From positions 372,001 through 436,000 of the forward strand of contig CAWGVO010000009.1 in assembly GCA_963826055.1 (NCBI GenBank): a stretch of DNA of 64,000 nucleotides, read 5' to 3'. The notes beneath the pieces were generated by a model. The model saw only the letters and a list, made by a program, of their open reading frames with translations. It was not told where the DNA came from and did not search any database. Both the position numbers and the translations under genes were made by a program. The DNA is from JBBDMC01 sp963826055. Its GTDB lineage: Bacteria; Pseudomonadota; Alphaproteobacteria; Rhizobiales; Kaistiaceae. Shown here in pieces: positions 38,195 to 49,496 of this stretch (within the stretch, counting starts at the first letter, position 1; the number at the start of each line of letters is the position of its first letter).

Positions 38195-39226
38195 ATGACA
38201 ATCGTAAGCACACGCAAGGTTTCCATGGCCGCCGGCAGCGTGACCCGGCGCGAAGTGATTGCGCTGGCGATGAGCGGCCTGCTGGCCGCCGGGCTCGCCG
38301 GAGGCGCCGATGCCCAGGACAAGATGAAGGTGGCGTCCATCTTCTCGACGCCGATCGAGGAGCCCTGGGTCAACCAGATTCACGAGGCCCTGCTCAAGGC
38401 GCAGAAGGAAATGGGTGTCGAATACAAGTGGGCCGAGAGCGTCCAGTCGGCTGACTACGCCCGCGTCCTGCGCGAGTTCACGCGCGACGGCTACAAGATG
38501 ATCACCGGCGACGCTTTCGCCGCGGAAGACGTGGTGCGTCGCGTCGCCAAGGAGAACCCCGACGTCGCCTTCGTCTTCGGCTCGGGTGAGGGACCGGCCG
38601 AGCCCAACTTCTCGGTCTACGACAACTGGATCCATGAGCCGGCGTACCTGTCCGGCATGATCGCCGGCTTGATGACCAAGTCGAACACCGTCGGCTCGGT
38701 GGCGGCGATGGACATCCCCGAGGTCGACCGACTGGTCAACGCCTTCTGCCAGGGCGCGAAGGACGCCAATTCGTCCGTCAAGTGCAAGGTCACCTTCATC
38801 GGTTCGTTCTTCGATCCGCCGAAGGCGAAGGAGGCCGCGCTCGCCCAGATCGCCGCCGGCGTTGACGCGATTTACGCCGAGCGCTTCGGCGTCATCGAGG
38901 CGGCGCAGGAGAAGGGCATCATCGCCTTCTCCAACATGTCGGATCAGTCGTCGCTCGCCCCCGACACCGTCGTCACCGGCCCGGTGTGGGACATGTGGCC
39001 GACGATCCAGGCGGTGATCAAGCAGGTCCAGGCCGGCGTTTACACGGCCCAGGATTTTGGCAGCTTCTCATACATGGCGAAGGGCGGCGCCACCCTTGCC
39101 CCCTTCCACAACTTCGAGACCAAGCTCCCGGCCGAGGTGATGGCCGCCGTCAAGGCCAAGGAGCAGGACATCATGGACGGGAATTTCCGCGTCAACGTCA
39201 ACGAGGCGACGCCGATATCCGAATAG
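38195..39226 (+). CDS. BMP/PnrA-family substrate-binding protein of a nucleoside-type ABC importer
   Basis: 343 residues. An N-terminal signal sequence includes SVTRREVIALAMSGLLAAGL, preceded by a twin-Arg-like TRRE, with cleavage after ADA at about residue 41. The mature BMP fold begins KMKVASIFSTPIEEPWVNQI. PAYLSGMIAGLMTKSNTVG and FGVIEAAQEKGIIAFSNMSD are typical. BMP proteins bind purine or pyrimidine nucleosides in bacteria. No lipobox Cys is seen, so it is probably soluble in the periplasm. It is the first gene of a five-gene operon that ends in a cytosine deaminase, supporting nucleobase or nucleoside uptake. Confidence 0.85.
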   Translation: MTIVSTRKVSMAAGSVTRREVIALAMSGLLAAGLAGGADAQDKMKVASIFSTPIEEPWVNQIHEALLKAQKEMGVEYKWAESVQSADYARVLREFTRDGYKMITGDAFAAEDVVRRVAKENPDVAFVFGSGEGPAEPNFSVYDNWIHEPAYLSGMIAGLMTKSNTVGSVAAMDIPEVDRLVNAFCQGAKDANSSVKCKVTFIGSFFDPPKAKEAALAQIAAGVDAIYAERFGVIEAAQEKGIIAFSNMSDQSSLAPDTVVTGPVWDMWPTIQAVIKQVQAGVYTAQDFGSFSYMAKGGATLAPFHNFETKLPAEVMAAVKAKEQDIMDGNFRVNVNEATPISE

Positions 39227-39239
39227 GCTGCCCGCTGAT

Positions 39240-39264
39240 GCCGGCGCCCCTCGCGGGCGCCGGC
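39240..39264 (+). terminator. GC-rich stem-loop between BMP and ATPase genes
   Basis: GCCGGCGCCC (39240-39249) and GGGCGCCGGC (39255-39264) form a perfect 10-base-pair stem with the loop CTCGC, 13 bases after the binding-protein stop. No T-run follows. Its place matches the stem-loops after the other binding-protein genes in this window. Confidence 0.6.
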
Positions 39265-39278
39265 GCGGACACGGGAAC

Positions 39279-40793
39279 ATGGCACCCGCGCCTCTAGTCG
39301 CCATGCGCGGCATCTCCAAGAGTTTCGGCCCGGTTCGCGCCGTCGACCGGGTCGACCTTGTGCTGCGCGCCGGCGACATCCTCGGCCTGCTCGGTGAGAA
39401 CGGTGCCGGCAAGACCTCGCTGATGAACATCCTGTTCGGCACCTACGCTGCCGACGAAGGCTCGATCGCGGTCGACGACCGCAGCGTGCAAATCCGCAAT
39501 TCCGCCGACGCGCTTTCCCTCGGCATCGGCATGGTCCACCAGCATTTCCAGCTCGTCCCGCGCCACACCGTCGCCGAGAACCTGCTGGTCGGTCGCGCCG
39601 GTCCGGATGGTCGCCTGTCGCGCCGTACCGTGGTCGAGCGGCTGGAGGCGATCGGCCGCGATTTCCACCTCGTGCTCGATCCCGACGCCGTCGTCGGTGA
39701 GCTGTCGATTGGCGAGCAGCAGCGGGTCGAGATCGCCAAGTCGCTGGTGCGCGGCGCCCGCATCCTCGTCCTTGATGAGCCGACCGCGACGCTCACCCCG
39801 CGCGAGGCCGACGGCCTCTTCCGCGCGCTCCGCGCCATGGCGCGGCGTGGCATGGCGGTCATCTTCATCTCGCACAAGCTCGGCGAGGTTCTCGAACTGA
39901 CCACCCGCATCACCGTCATGCGCCTCGGCAAGGTCGTGGCCGAGCGCGCCAACGACGGCAGCTTGTCCAAGGGGGCGCTCGCACGCCTCATGTGCGGCCG
40001 CGACCTCGCCCCGCCGCGCAAGCCGGCCGTGGCGGTCGGCGCGCCGCTGCTCGTGCTCGACCGCGTCTCAACGGGGGCTGGCGGCCGGGTCGCCCTGAAG
40101 GATGTGTCGCTGACGCTCCGCCAGGGCGAGATCGTCGGCATCGCCGGGGTCTCCGGCAATGGCCAGCGCGAGCTCGCCGACGTCGTCGCCGGGGTGCTCG
40201 ACCCGTCCGCCGGCACCATCGCCGTCACCGGCAAGCCCGTCCGCGATCCGAGCCCCCGCGCCATGCAGGCGCATCGCATCGGTCGTGTGCCCGAGGACCG
40301 CATGACCACCGGCATGATCGGCGCCCTGCCGCTCGACGAGAGCATGGCGCTGCCGTGGATCACAACGCGTCCGTTCAGCCGCCGCGGTATTCTCAACCGA
40401 AGCGCCATCCGCGCCTTCGCCGCCGATCAGATCCAGCGCTTTGACATTCGCACCTCCGGCCCCGAAGCGCGCACCGGCACGCTCTCCGGCGGCAATCTTC
40501 AGAAGGCGCTGCTCGCCCGCGAGATTGCCCGCGAGCCGATCATCCTGCTCGCGGCCCAGCCCACCCGCGGCATCGATGTCGGCGCCACCGAGTTCATCCA
40601 CGGCCAGTTTCTGGCCCTGCGCGCGCGCGGCGGCGCGGTTCTCCTCATCAGCGAAGACCTGGAAGAACTGTTCCAGCTCTCCGATCGCATCGCCGTCATG
40701 TACGCCGGCCGCGTCCTCGCCGACATGCCCGTCGCCGAGGCGACCGTTGAAAAGGTCGGCCTGCTCATGGCCGGCGTCGAGCAGGCGGCCTGA
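39279..40793 (+). CDS. Nucleoside-type ABC transporter, double ATP-binding protein
   Basis: 504 residues with two nucleotide-binding domains. The first has Walker A GENGAGKTS, signature LSIGEQQ and Walker B ILVLDEPTATLTP. The second has a degenerate Walker A (GVSGNGQRE), signature LSGGNLQKALLARE and a Walker-B-like AAQPTRGIDVGA. This asymmetry is normal for the NupA/YufO class of nucleoside importers. The last base of its stop overlaps the ATG of the first permease gene. It supplies ATP-driven import with the two permeases. Confidence 0.9.
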   Translation: MAPAPLVAMRGISKSFGPVRAVDRVDLVLRAGDILGLLGENGAGKTSLMNILFGTYAADEGSIAVDDRSVQIRNSADALSLGIGMVHQHFQLVPRHTVAENLLVGRAGPDGRLSRRTVVERLEAIGRDFHLVLDPDAVVGELSIGEQQRVEIAKSLVRGARILVLDEPTATLTPREADGLFRALRAMARRGMAVIFISHKLGEVLELTTRITVMRLGKVVAERANDGSLSKGALARLMCGRDLAPPRKPAVAVGAPLLVLDRVSTGAGGRVALKDVSLTLRQGEIVGIAGVSGNGQRELADVVAGVLDPSAGTIAVTGKPVRDPSPRAMQAHRIGRVPEDRMTTGMIGALPLDESMALPWITTRPFSRRGILNRSAIRAFAADQIQRFDIRTSGPEARTGTLSGGNLQKALLAREIAREPIILLAAQPTRGIDVGATEFIHGQFLALRARGGAVLLISEDLEELFQLSDRIAVMYAGRVLADMPVAEATVEKVGLLMAGVEQAA

Positions 40794-41896
40794 TGCGCAT
40801 CCGCCTCGAACGCCGGGCCGAAACCCCGGTCTCCGTCCAGATCGTCCTGCCGATCCTGGCGATCGTCGCCGCGCTCGTTCTCTGTAGTGCTCTGGTGGCG
40901 CTCTCCGGGGTCAACGTGCTCGACGCCTATCGGCTCCTGTTCCTCTCCACCTTCGAGACCACCGACGACATCCTCGATACGCTGGTGAAGGCCTCGCCGC
41001 TGCTGTTCACCGGCCTCGCCGTCGCCGTCGCCTTCCGCGCCAAGTTCTGGAACATCGGCGCCGAGGGCCAGTTGATGGCGGGCGCCTGCGCCGCGTCCTT
41101 CATCGGCGAGCAGGCGGTGCTGCCGGGCTTATCCCTGATTCCGCTGATGATCATTGGCGCAGCCGCCGCAGGCGCCTTCTGGGCGCTCGTGCCGGCGCTC
41201 CTCAAGGTACGCCTCAAGGTCGACGATGTGGTCACCACCCTGCTTCTCAACTCGATCATCCTCTACGCCGTCATGGCGCTACTCGAAGGTCCGTGGAAGG
41301 ACCCGAAGAGTGGCTATCCCAATTCGCCGGTCATCCGCGCCGCCGCTGAATACCCCATCCTCGCCGGCTACCAGCTCCACCTCGGTGTTGTGTTGTCGGC
41401 GATCGCCGCCGTGGTGGTCTGGTGGATCATGAGCCGCACGACGCTCGGCTTCTCCATCCGCGCCGTCGGCGAGAACCCGGCCGCCTCGCGCTACGCCGGT
41501 CTGCCGGTCGCCCGCGTCATCGTCATCGCCGCCCTCATCTCCGGTGCGCTGGCGGGGCTCGCCGGCGCCGGCGAGATCGCCGGCGTGCGCTTCCGTGTCA
41601 CCTCCGATCTCACCTCCGGCTACGGCTACGCCGGCATCGTCATCGCCACGCTGGGCGAACTGAACCCGCTCGGCGTCGTCCCCGCCGCCCTGTTCTTCGC
41701 CGTGCTTTTCAACGGCGCGGGCACCATGGCGCGCACCACCGGCGTGCCGATCTACCTCGCCGACGTCATCCAGGGGGTCGCGCTGCTGACCATGGTCGCC
41801 GGCCGTCTTTTCACCGCCTATCGCCTGCGCGTCGTGAGACCGGCCCGGGGAGAACCTGTCGCCGCGGCCGCCGGGGGCAGGGGAGGTACGGCATGA
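40793..41896 (+). CDS. Nucleoside-type ABC transporter permease 1 (NupB/YufP-like)
   Basis: 367 residues with about eight to nine membrane helices. FRAKFWNIGAEGQLMAGA near residue 80 is the family's first conserved block (FNIGAEGQ), followed by VDDVVTTLLLNSIILY and the coupling region FSIRAVGENPAASRYAGL. It starts on the A of the ATPase stop (TGATG) and its own stop overlaps the next permease gene, so translation is tightly coupled. Confidence 0.9.
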   Translation: MRIRLERRAETPVSVQIVLPILAIVAALVLCSALVALSGVNVLDAYRLLFLSTFETTDDILDTLVKASPLLFTGLAVAVAFRAKFWNIGAEGQLMAGACAASFIGEQAVLPGLSLIPLMIIGAAAAGAFWALVPALLKVRLKVDDVVTTLLLNSIILYAVMALLEGPWKDPKSGYPNSPVIRAAAEYPILAGYQLHLGVVLSAIAAVVVWWIMSRTTLGFSIRAVGENPAASRYAGLPVARVIVIAALISGALAGLAGAGEIAGVRFRVTSDLTSGYGYAGIVIATLGELNPLGVVPAALFFAVLFNGAGTMARTTGVPIYLADVIQGVALLTMVAGRLFTAYRLRVVRPARGEPVAAAAGGRGGTA

Positions 41897-42837
41897 CCGA
41901 AACCCTCCTTGCCCTCTTCGACGTCGGCTTCTTCGCCGCGCTCATTCGCATTTCGACGCCGCTGCTGCTGGCCACCCTCGGCGAGCTCTATTCCGAGCGC
42001 TCCGGTGTTCTCAACCTCGGCATCGAGGGCATCATGCTCCTGGGCGCCATGGTCGGTTTCACCGCGACATACGAGACCGGCAGTCTGTGGATCGGCGTTG
42101 CCGCGGCGCTCGCCACCGGCGCCGTCGCCGGACTCGTCATGGCGCTGCTCGCGGTGGTTCTGGGCGTCAGCCAGCACGTCTCCGGCATCGGCATGACGCT
42201 GCTCGCCACCGGTCTTGCCTTCTATTTCTATCGCCTCGTCTTCGGCCAGCCGTCGGTGCCGCCCAACATCGTGGCGTTCGCGCCGGCGCCGATCCCGCTC
42301 CTGTCCGACGTTCCGTTCCTCGGGCCCGTGCTCTTCAGCCAGACCGTCCTCACCTACATCGCGCTCGTCGCGATTCCCGTCACCGCATGGGTGCTCTACC
42401 GCACGCCCTGGGGCCTCGATCTCAGGACCGTTGGCGAGAACCCGGGCGCCGCCGATGCCGCCGGCGTCAGCGTGTGGGGCATGCGCACCCAGGCGCTGGT
42501 GCTCGGCGGTGCGCTGATGGCGCTCGGCGGCGCTTACCTCACCATCGCCCAGTTCAACGCCTTCACTTTCGGTGTCGTGTCCGGCCGCGGCTGGGTGTCG
42601 ATCGCGCTGGTGGTATTTGGCCAGTGGCGGCCGTGGCGCTGCGCCGCCGGCGCCTTCCTGTTCGCGCTGCTGGAAGCCCTCCAGCTTCGCCTGCAGGCGA
42701 CCAACACGCTGCACCTGCCCTACGAGGTCTTCCTCATGCTGCCGTTCGTCATGACCATCGTTGCGATGGCGCTGGTGTCGCGCAACGCCCGCGCGCCGGC
42801 GGCGCTGCTGGTGCCGTTCAGGAAGGAGGAGCGCTGA
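41893..42837 (+). CDS. Nucleoside-type ABC transporter permease 2 (NupC/YufQ-like)
   Basis: 314 residues, about eight membrane helices. LGELYSERSGVLNLGIEGI is the family's first block, and LDLRTVGENPGAADAAGVSV is the cytoplasmic coupling region. I start at the ATG at 41893, overlapping the first permease stop (ATGA); the longer open frame upstream is a shadow of that gene. It is followed by the cytosine deaminase gene with a TGATG overlap. Confidence 0.9.
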   Translation: MTETLLALFDVGFFAALIRISTPLLLATLGELYSERSGVLNLGIEGIMLLGAMVGFTATYETGSLWIGVAAALATGAVAGLVMALLAVVLGVSQHVSGIGMTLLATGLAFYFYRLVFGQPSVPPNIVAFAPAPIPLLSDVPFLGPVLFSQTVLTYIALVAIPVTAWVLYRTPWGLDLRTVGENPGAADAAGVSVWGMRTQALVLGGALMALGGAYLTIAQFNAFTFGVVSGRGWVSIALVVFGQWRPWRCAAGAFLFALLEALQLRLQATNTLHLPYEVFLMLPFVMTIVAMALVSRNARAPAALLVPFRKEER

Positions 42838-44129
42838 TGGCCCTCGATCTTCTGATCAGGAGCGCCAACCTCCCGGACGGCCGCGAGGGCGTCGACATCG
42901 CCTGTTCCGGCGGCAAGATCACCGCCATCGAGAAGGGCATAACCGCCGAGGCGGGCAGGGTGATCGACGCCACCGGCCGCCTGGTGTCGCCGCCCTTCGT
43001 CGATTGTCATTTCCATATGGATGCGACGCTTTCCCTCGGCCAGCCGCGCATGAACGTCTCCGGCACGCTGCTGGAAGGCATCGCGTTGTGGGGGGAGCTG
43101 AAGCCGCTGCTTACGCCGGAGGCCGTCGCCGAGCGCGCGCTCCGCTATTGCGACCTCGCCGTGTCGAAAGGGCTGCTCGCCATCCGCAGCCACGTTGATA
43201 TCTGCGACGACCGGCTGACCGCCGTCGACGCGTTGCTCGACGTCAAGAAAAAGGTCGCTCCCTACATCGACCTCCAATTGGTCGCCTTCCCGCAGGACGG
43301 CTACTACCGCTCGCCCAACGCCGCGAAGAACCTCGAGCGCGCCCTCGACAAGGGCGTCGACGTGGTCGGCGGCATCCCGCATTTCGAGCGCACCATGGAA
43401 GACGGCCCGCGCAGCCTGAAGGCGCTCTGCGAGATCGCCGCCCGCCGCGGTCTCCTCGTCGATATCCACTGCGACGAGACCGACGATCCCATGTCGCGCC
43501 ACATCGAGGCGCTGATCTTTGAAACGCAGCGGCTGGGCCTGCGCGGCCGCGTCGCCGGCTCACACCTCACCTCCATGCACTCCATGGACAACTATTACGT
43601 CTCCAAGCTCCTGCCGCTGATGGCCGAGGCCGGCGTCCACGCCATCCCCAACCCGCTCATCAACATCATGCTGCAGGGGCGCCACGACACCTATCCGAAA
43701 CGTCGTGGCATGACCCGCGTTCCGGAGATGCGCGCGTTCGGCATCAACGTCGCCTTCGGCCAGGATTGCACCATGGACCCGTGGTATTCGCTCGGCGGCG
43801 CCGACATGCTCGACGTTGCCCACATGGGGCTGCACGTGGCGCAGTTGTCGAGCCGCGAGGCGATGCGCTTCTGCTTCGACGCCGTCACCGTCAACCCGGC
43901 AAAGGTCATGCATCTGGAGGGTTACGGCCTCGCCGCCGGCAACAACGCCGATATGCTCGTCCTCCAGGCCCACGACCCCATCGAGGCGATCCGTCTGCGC
44001 GCCCGCCGCCTTGCCGTCATCCGCCGCGGCAAGGTCATCGCCGACGTACCCGCGGAACAGCCCTCGCTTCATCTAGAGGGCCGCCCCTCCCGCATCGACC
44101 CCGCCGACTACTGGCCGCGCACTGCATAA
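42837..44129 (+). CDS. codA: Cytosine deaminase (CodA-like amidohydrolase)
   Basis: Deaminates cytosine to uracil and ammonia. The 430-residue protein aligns by eye along its length with CodA. It has the metal-binding HFHMDATLSLGQPRMN, RSHVDICDDRLTAVDALLDVK split over two segments, IDLQLVAFPQDGYY, the third metal His with Glu in DIHCDETDDP, AGSHLTSMHSM, LQGRHDTYPKRRGMTRV and the metal Asp in FGQDCTMDPWYSLG. CodA reads FGHDDVFDPWYPLG there, so the His before the Asp is Gln here, which may shift the substrate to another amino-pyrimidine or triazine. It is translationally coupled to the nucleoside importer. Confidence 0.82.
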   Translation: MALDLLIRSANLPDGREGVDIACSGGKITAIEKGITAEAGRVIDATGRLVSPPFVDCHFHMDATLSLGQPRMNVSGTLLEGIALWGELKPLLTPEAVAERALRYCDLAVSKGLLAIRSHVDICDDRLTAVDALLDVKKKVAPYIDLQLVAFPQDGYYRSPNAAKNLERALDKGVDVVGGIPHFERTMEDGPRSLKALCEIAARRGLLVDIHCDETDDPMSRHIEALIFETQRLGLRGRVAGSHLTSMHSMDNYYVSKLLPLMAEAGVHAIPNPLINIMLQGRHDTYPKRRGMTRVPEMRAFGINVAFGQDCTMDPWYSLGGADMLDVAHMGLHVAQLSSREAMRFCFDAVTVNPAKVMHLEGYGLAAGNNADMLVLQAHDPIEAIRLRARRLAVIRRGKVIADVPAEQPSLHLEGRPSRIDPADYWPRTA

Positions 44130-44201
44130 GAATTGTGCGGCAAATCGCGAACTTTTGGCGCCGGCTGGCGTTGGTAACCGTACCGAGTCTATGCTGGTGG
44201 G

Positions 44202-46225
44202 GTGAACAGGATCGACCGATCAAACACGCGCTCGCGGCAGGCCTCCGTCGCGCGGCTTGAGGAACTGGCGCGCAATCGCATTGCCATCGAGGCCGTCACC
44301 CCGCGCATCGATGGCGGGCGGTTTCGCGCCAAAGGCGTTGTTGACCGTCGTTTCGTCGTCGAGGCGGACATCTTCTGCGACGGTCACGACAAGATCGACG
44401 CCGCGCTCCTCACCCGCCGCGCCGGCGAAGCAAAATGGCGCGAATGGCCGATGCGGCTGGTGGAGAACGACCGCTGGCGCGCCGTTGCCACCTTCGACAC
44501 GGTTGGCGCTCACGAGTTCTCGGTCATCGCCTGGCGCGACCTGTTCGCCTCATGGCAGGACGAGGTCGCCAAGAAACACGCCGCCGGCCTGCCGATCGCC
44601 GCCGAGCTTGCCGAGGGGAGGGCGCTGGTCGACAAGACCCTTGCCTCGCTCGATGACGGCGCGCGCGCAGACAAGACCGCGGTCAAGGCGCTGACGACCG
44701 CGCTCAAGAAGGCGACCACCGACGGCGACGCTTTCACCCGCCTGATGACCGGCGAAACCACCGACCTAATGCGGCGCGTCGCCGTTCGCGACAGCCTCTC
44801 GACGCTCGATGCGCCGGTCCCCGTCTGGATCGACCGCGAGAAGGCGCTGTTCTCCTCCTGGTACGAGCTGATGCCGCGCTCGATGTCATTCTCGGCCGAG
44901 CGCCACGGCACCTTCGACGACGTGATCGCGCGCCTCGCTTACGTCCGCGACCTCGGTTTCGACGTGCTCTACCTGCCGCCGATCAACCCGATCGGCCTCG
45001 CCAACCGCAAGGGGCGCAACAATTCGCTGGTCGCCGGCCCCGACGACCCCGGCTCGCCTTACGCCATCGGCAGCCCTGAAGGCGGCCACGACGCCATCCA
45101 TCCCGAACTCGGCGACTTCGATTCTTTCGCCCGCCTGATCGATGCCGCCAAGGCGCACGGTCTCGACATCGCCCTCGATTTCGCCATCCAGTGCTCTCCC
45201 GACCACCCCTGGATCCGCCAGCACCCGGAGTGGTTCGAGTGGCGCGCCGACGGCACCATCAAGTACGCCGAAAACCCGCCCAAGAAGTACGAGGACATCG
45301 TCAACGTTCACTTCTACGGCGCCTCGTTGCCGTCGCTGTGGCTGAAGCTCCGCGACGTGGTGCTGTTCTGGGTCGAGCGCGGCGTCACCATCTTCCGCGT
45401 CGACAACCCGCACACCAAGCCGCTGCCGTTCTGGCAATGGATGATCGAGGAGGTGCAGGCCCGCAACCCCGACGTCATGTTCCTGGCGGAGGCGTTCACC
45501 AAACCCAAGATGATGAAGCGGCTCGCCAAGGTCGGCTTCAGCCAGTCCTACACGTACTTCACCTGGCGCAACACCAAGCAGGAACTGACGCAGTACCTGA
45601 CCGAGCTCAGCACCGGTGACATGTCGTACGTGATGCGGCCGAATTTCTTCGTCAACACGCCCGACATCAACCCGTATTTTCTCCAGTCGAGCGGCCGTCC
45701 CGGCTACCGTATCCGCGCCGTCCTCGCCGCCTCGCTGTCGCCGTCGTGGGGCATGTACAACGGCTTCGAGATTTGCGAGGGCGCCGCAATGCCCGGCCGC
45801 GAGGAGTATCTCGACAGCGAGAAGTACCAGATCCGCGTCTGGGATTTCGATCGCCCCGGCCACATCAAGGACGACATCCGCTTCCTGAACCGCATCCGCC
45901 GCGAGCACCCGGCCTTGCGTGCGCTCGAGGGGCTGCGCTTCTACAATGCCTGGAACGACAACATCCTCTATTACGCGAGGTTCACCCCCGACCTCGCCGA
46001 CTTCGTCCTATTCGCCGTCAACCTCGACCCGCACCATCCCCAGGGCGCACCCTTCGAAGTGCCGCTGTGGGAGTTCGGCCTGCCCGACAATGCCGTGATC
46101 GCGGCCCGCGATCTGGTCACCGGCCAGGAGTTCTCCTGGCAGGGCAAGATACAGAACGTATGGCTCACCCCCGATGAGCGCCCCTACGCCATCTGGGCCC
46201 TCAACAATCCCGCAACCGCCCCATC

Positions 46226-46229
<4 letters not shown>
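44202..46229 (+). CDS. glgE: Alpha-1,4-glucan:maltose-1-phosphate maltosyltransferase
   Basis: Extends alpha-glucan with maltose 1-phosphate (GH13_3). The 675 residues fit GlgE. N-terminal domains cover about 1-200, followed by the catalytic barrel with SWYELMPRS and YLPPINPIGLANRKGRNN. The nucleophile Asp is in IFRVDNPHTKP, the acid Glu in FLAEAFTKP, and the third region in SPSWGMYNGFE. The GTG at 44202 is used as start; a family-like segment (PRIDGGRFRAKGVV) begins soon after. It heads the glgE-treS-maltokinase-glgB-glgX block and overlaps treS by four bases, so the trehalose-to-glucan route is built from adjacent genes. Confidence 0.95.
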
Positions 46230-48007
<1,778 letters not shown>

Positions 48008-48011
48008 ATCG

Positions 48012-49496
48012 ATGACCCGTCTCGGCCGCGAGGTGCTGCCTGACTTCCTCCCGCTCCAGCGCTGGTTCGGTGCCAAGGGCGAGAAGATGAAGTCGGCGAA
48101 AGTTCGCCGCGGCCCCGTGATCGGCAAGGACTTTGGCCTCGCCGTCGCCGAGATCGAGACCGCCGAAACCGGCGCCCAGACCTACTTCCTGCCGCTGACC
48201 GCGCTTTGGGGCGAGGAGAATCTGCAGTTCGGTGCGCCCACCCTGTCGGCCACCCTTGCCAAGCTCCGCCGCACCAACAAGCTCGGCGCTCTGCTCGATG
48301 CCTCCGCCGATCCGCGCTTCGCCGAGGCGGTGGTCGCCGCTATGCGCGGCGGGGCCGATGTGAGCGAAGGCGACCTTCGCCTGCGCGCCGAGGGCACCCA
48401 GGCATTGGCCGATCTCGAAGGTGTCGATGAGACGCGTCCGCTTGGCGCCGAGCAGTCAAACGTGTCGCTGGCGTTTGGCGACAAGGGTCTCCTGAAAATC
48501 TATCGCCGCCTGCGGTCCGGCCGCCAGCCGGATATCGAGATCGCTCGCTTTCTCACCGAGAACACCAGCTTCGCCAACACGCCGGCATTCTTCGGCGAAG
48601 CCACGCTGACCATCGGCGACAATGAGCCTGCAACCATCGCCGCATGTTTCGCGTTTGTGTCCAACCAGGGCGACGGCTGGACCGTAACGGTGGATGCGCT
48701 GACCCGCGAAATCCAGGACAGCGCCATCCGCGCCCCGGCCGAACTGGCGCAGGAGGGGGCCGAAATCCGCTTTCCTTACCCGCTCGACATTGCCGGCCTT
48801 ATCGGCCGGCGCACGGCGGAACTGCACAACGCGCTTGCCATCCCGGCGCGTGACCGTGCCTTTGGCACCGAGCCGATGAAACGGCGCGACATCGCCGCGT
48901 GGACCAGCGACACCCGTGCCCTCGCCAGGGACGCCTTCCGCCGCCTCGCCGCCGCGCCCCGCACCCCCGAGATCGACGAACTCATCCGCCGCCGCAAGGA
49001 GGTCGACCGCCTCGTTGGCAGCTTCGGCAAACTTGAACCGCGCGGGTTCAAAACCCGCATCCACGGTGACTATCACCTCGGCCAGGTCCTCGTTGCGCGC
49101 GGCGACATTTTCATCATCGACTTCGAGGGCGAGCCGCGTCGCGACCTCAAGGAGCGTCGTGCCCGTTCCTCGCCGTTGCGCGACGTCGCCGGCATGGTCC
49201 GCAGCTTCGACTATGCCGCGTTCGCCGCCGTCGATCGGATCCACGCGATGGGCGCCGGTCCCGAAGGCGGCGAGGTGGTCGCTCGCCAGTGGCGCGACCT
49301 GAGCGTCGCCCGTTTCCTTGCGGCATATGCGGAGACGATCTCCGGCGGCACCGAGGCGATCGACGGCGACCTTTTGCGTTTGTTCATCCTGCAAAAAGCG
49401 CTTTACGAAATCGGCTATGAGGCGGCGAACCGGCCGGCCTGGATTTCGCTGCCCGTCCGCGGCGTTCTCGCGCTCCTCGACCGGGGACTTGTTTGA
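48012..49496 (+). CDS. mak: Maltokinase
   Basis: Phosphorylates maltose to maltose 1-phosphate, the donor for GlgE. 494 residues. LPLQRWFGAKGEKMKSAKV near the start is the maltokinase N-cap. EQSNVSLAFGDKGLLKIYRRL provides the ATP-site Lys in two parts. RIHGDYHLGQVLVARGDIFI is the aminoglycoside-kinase-like catalytic loop (HGDYHLGQ), followed by the metal Asp in IIDFEGEP. It starts 4 bases after treS and its stop overlaps the most likely glgB start. In many bacteria it is fused to TreS; here it stands alone. Confidence 0.93.
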   Translation: MTRLGREVLPDFLPLQRWFGAKGEKMKSAKVRRGPVIGKDFGLAVAEIETAETGAQTYFLPLTALWGEENLQFGAPTLSATLAKLRRTNKLGALLDASADPRFAEAVVAAMRGGADVSEGDLRLRAEGTQALADLEGVDETRPLGAEQSNVSLAFGDKGLLKIYRRLRSGRQPDIEIARFLTENTSFANTPAFFGEATLTIGDNEPATIAACFAFVSNQGDGWTVTVDALTREIQDSAIRAPAELAQEGAEIRFPYPLDIAGLIGRRTAELHNALAIPARDRAFGTEPMKRRDIAAWTSDTRALARDAFRRLAAAPRTPEIDELIRRRKEVDRLVGSFGKLEPRGFKTRIHGDYHLGQVLVARGDIFIIDFEGEPRRDLKERRARSSPLRDVAGMVRSFDYAAFAAVDRIHAMGAGPEGGEVVARQWRDLSVARFLAAYAETISGGTEAIDGDLLRLFILQKALYEIGYEAANRPAWISLPVRGVLALLDRGLV

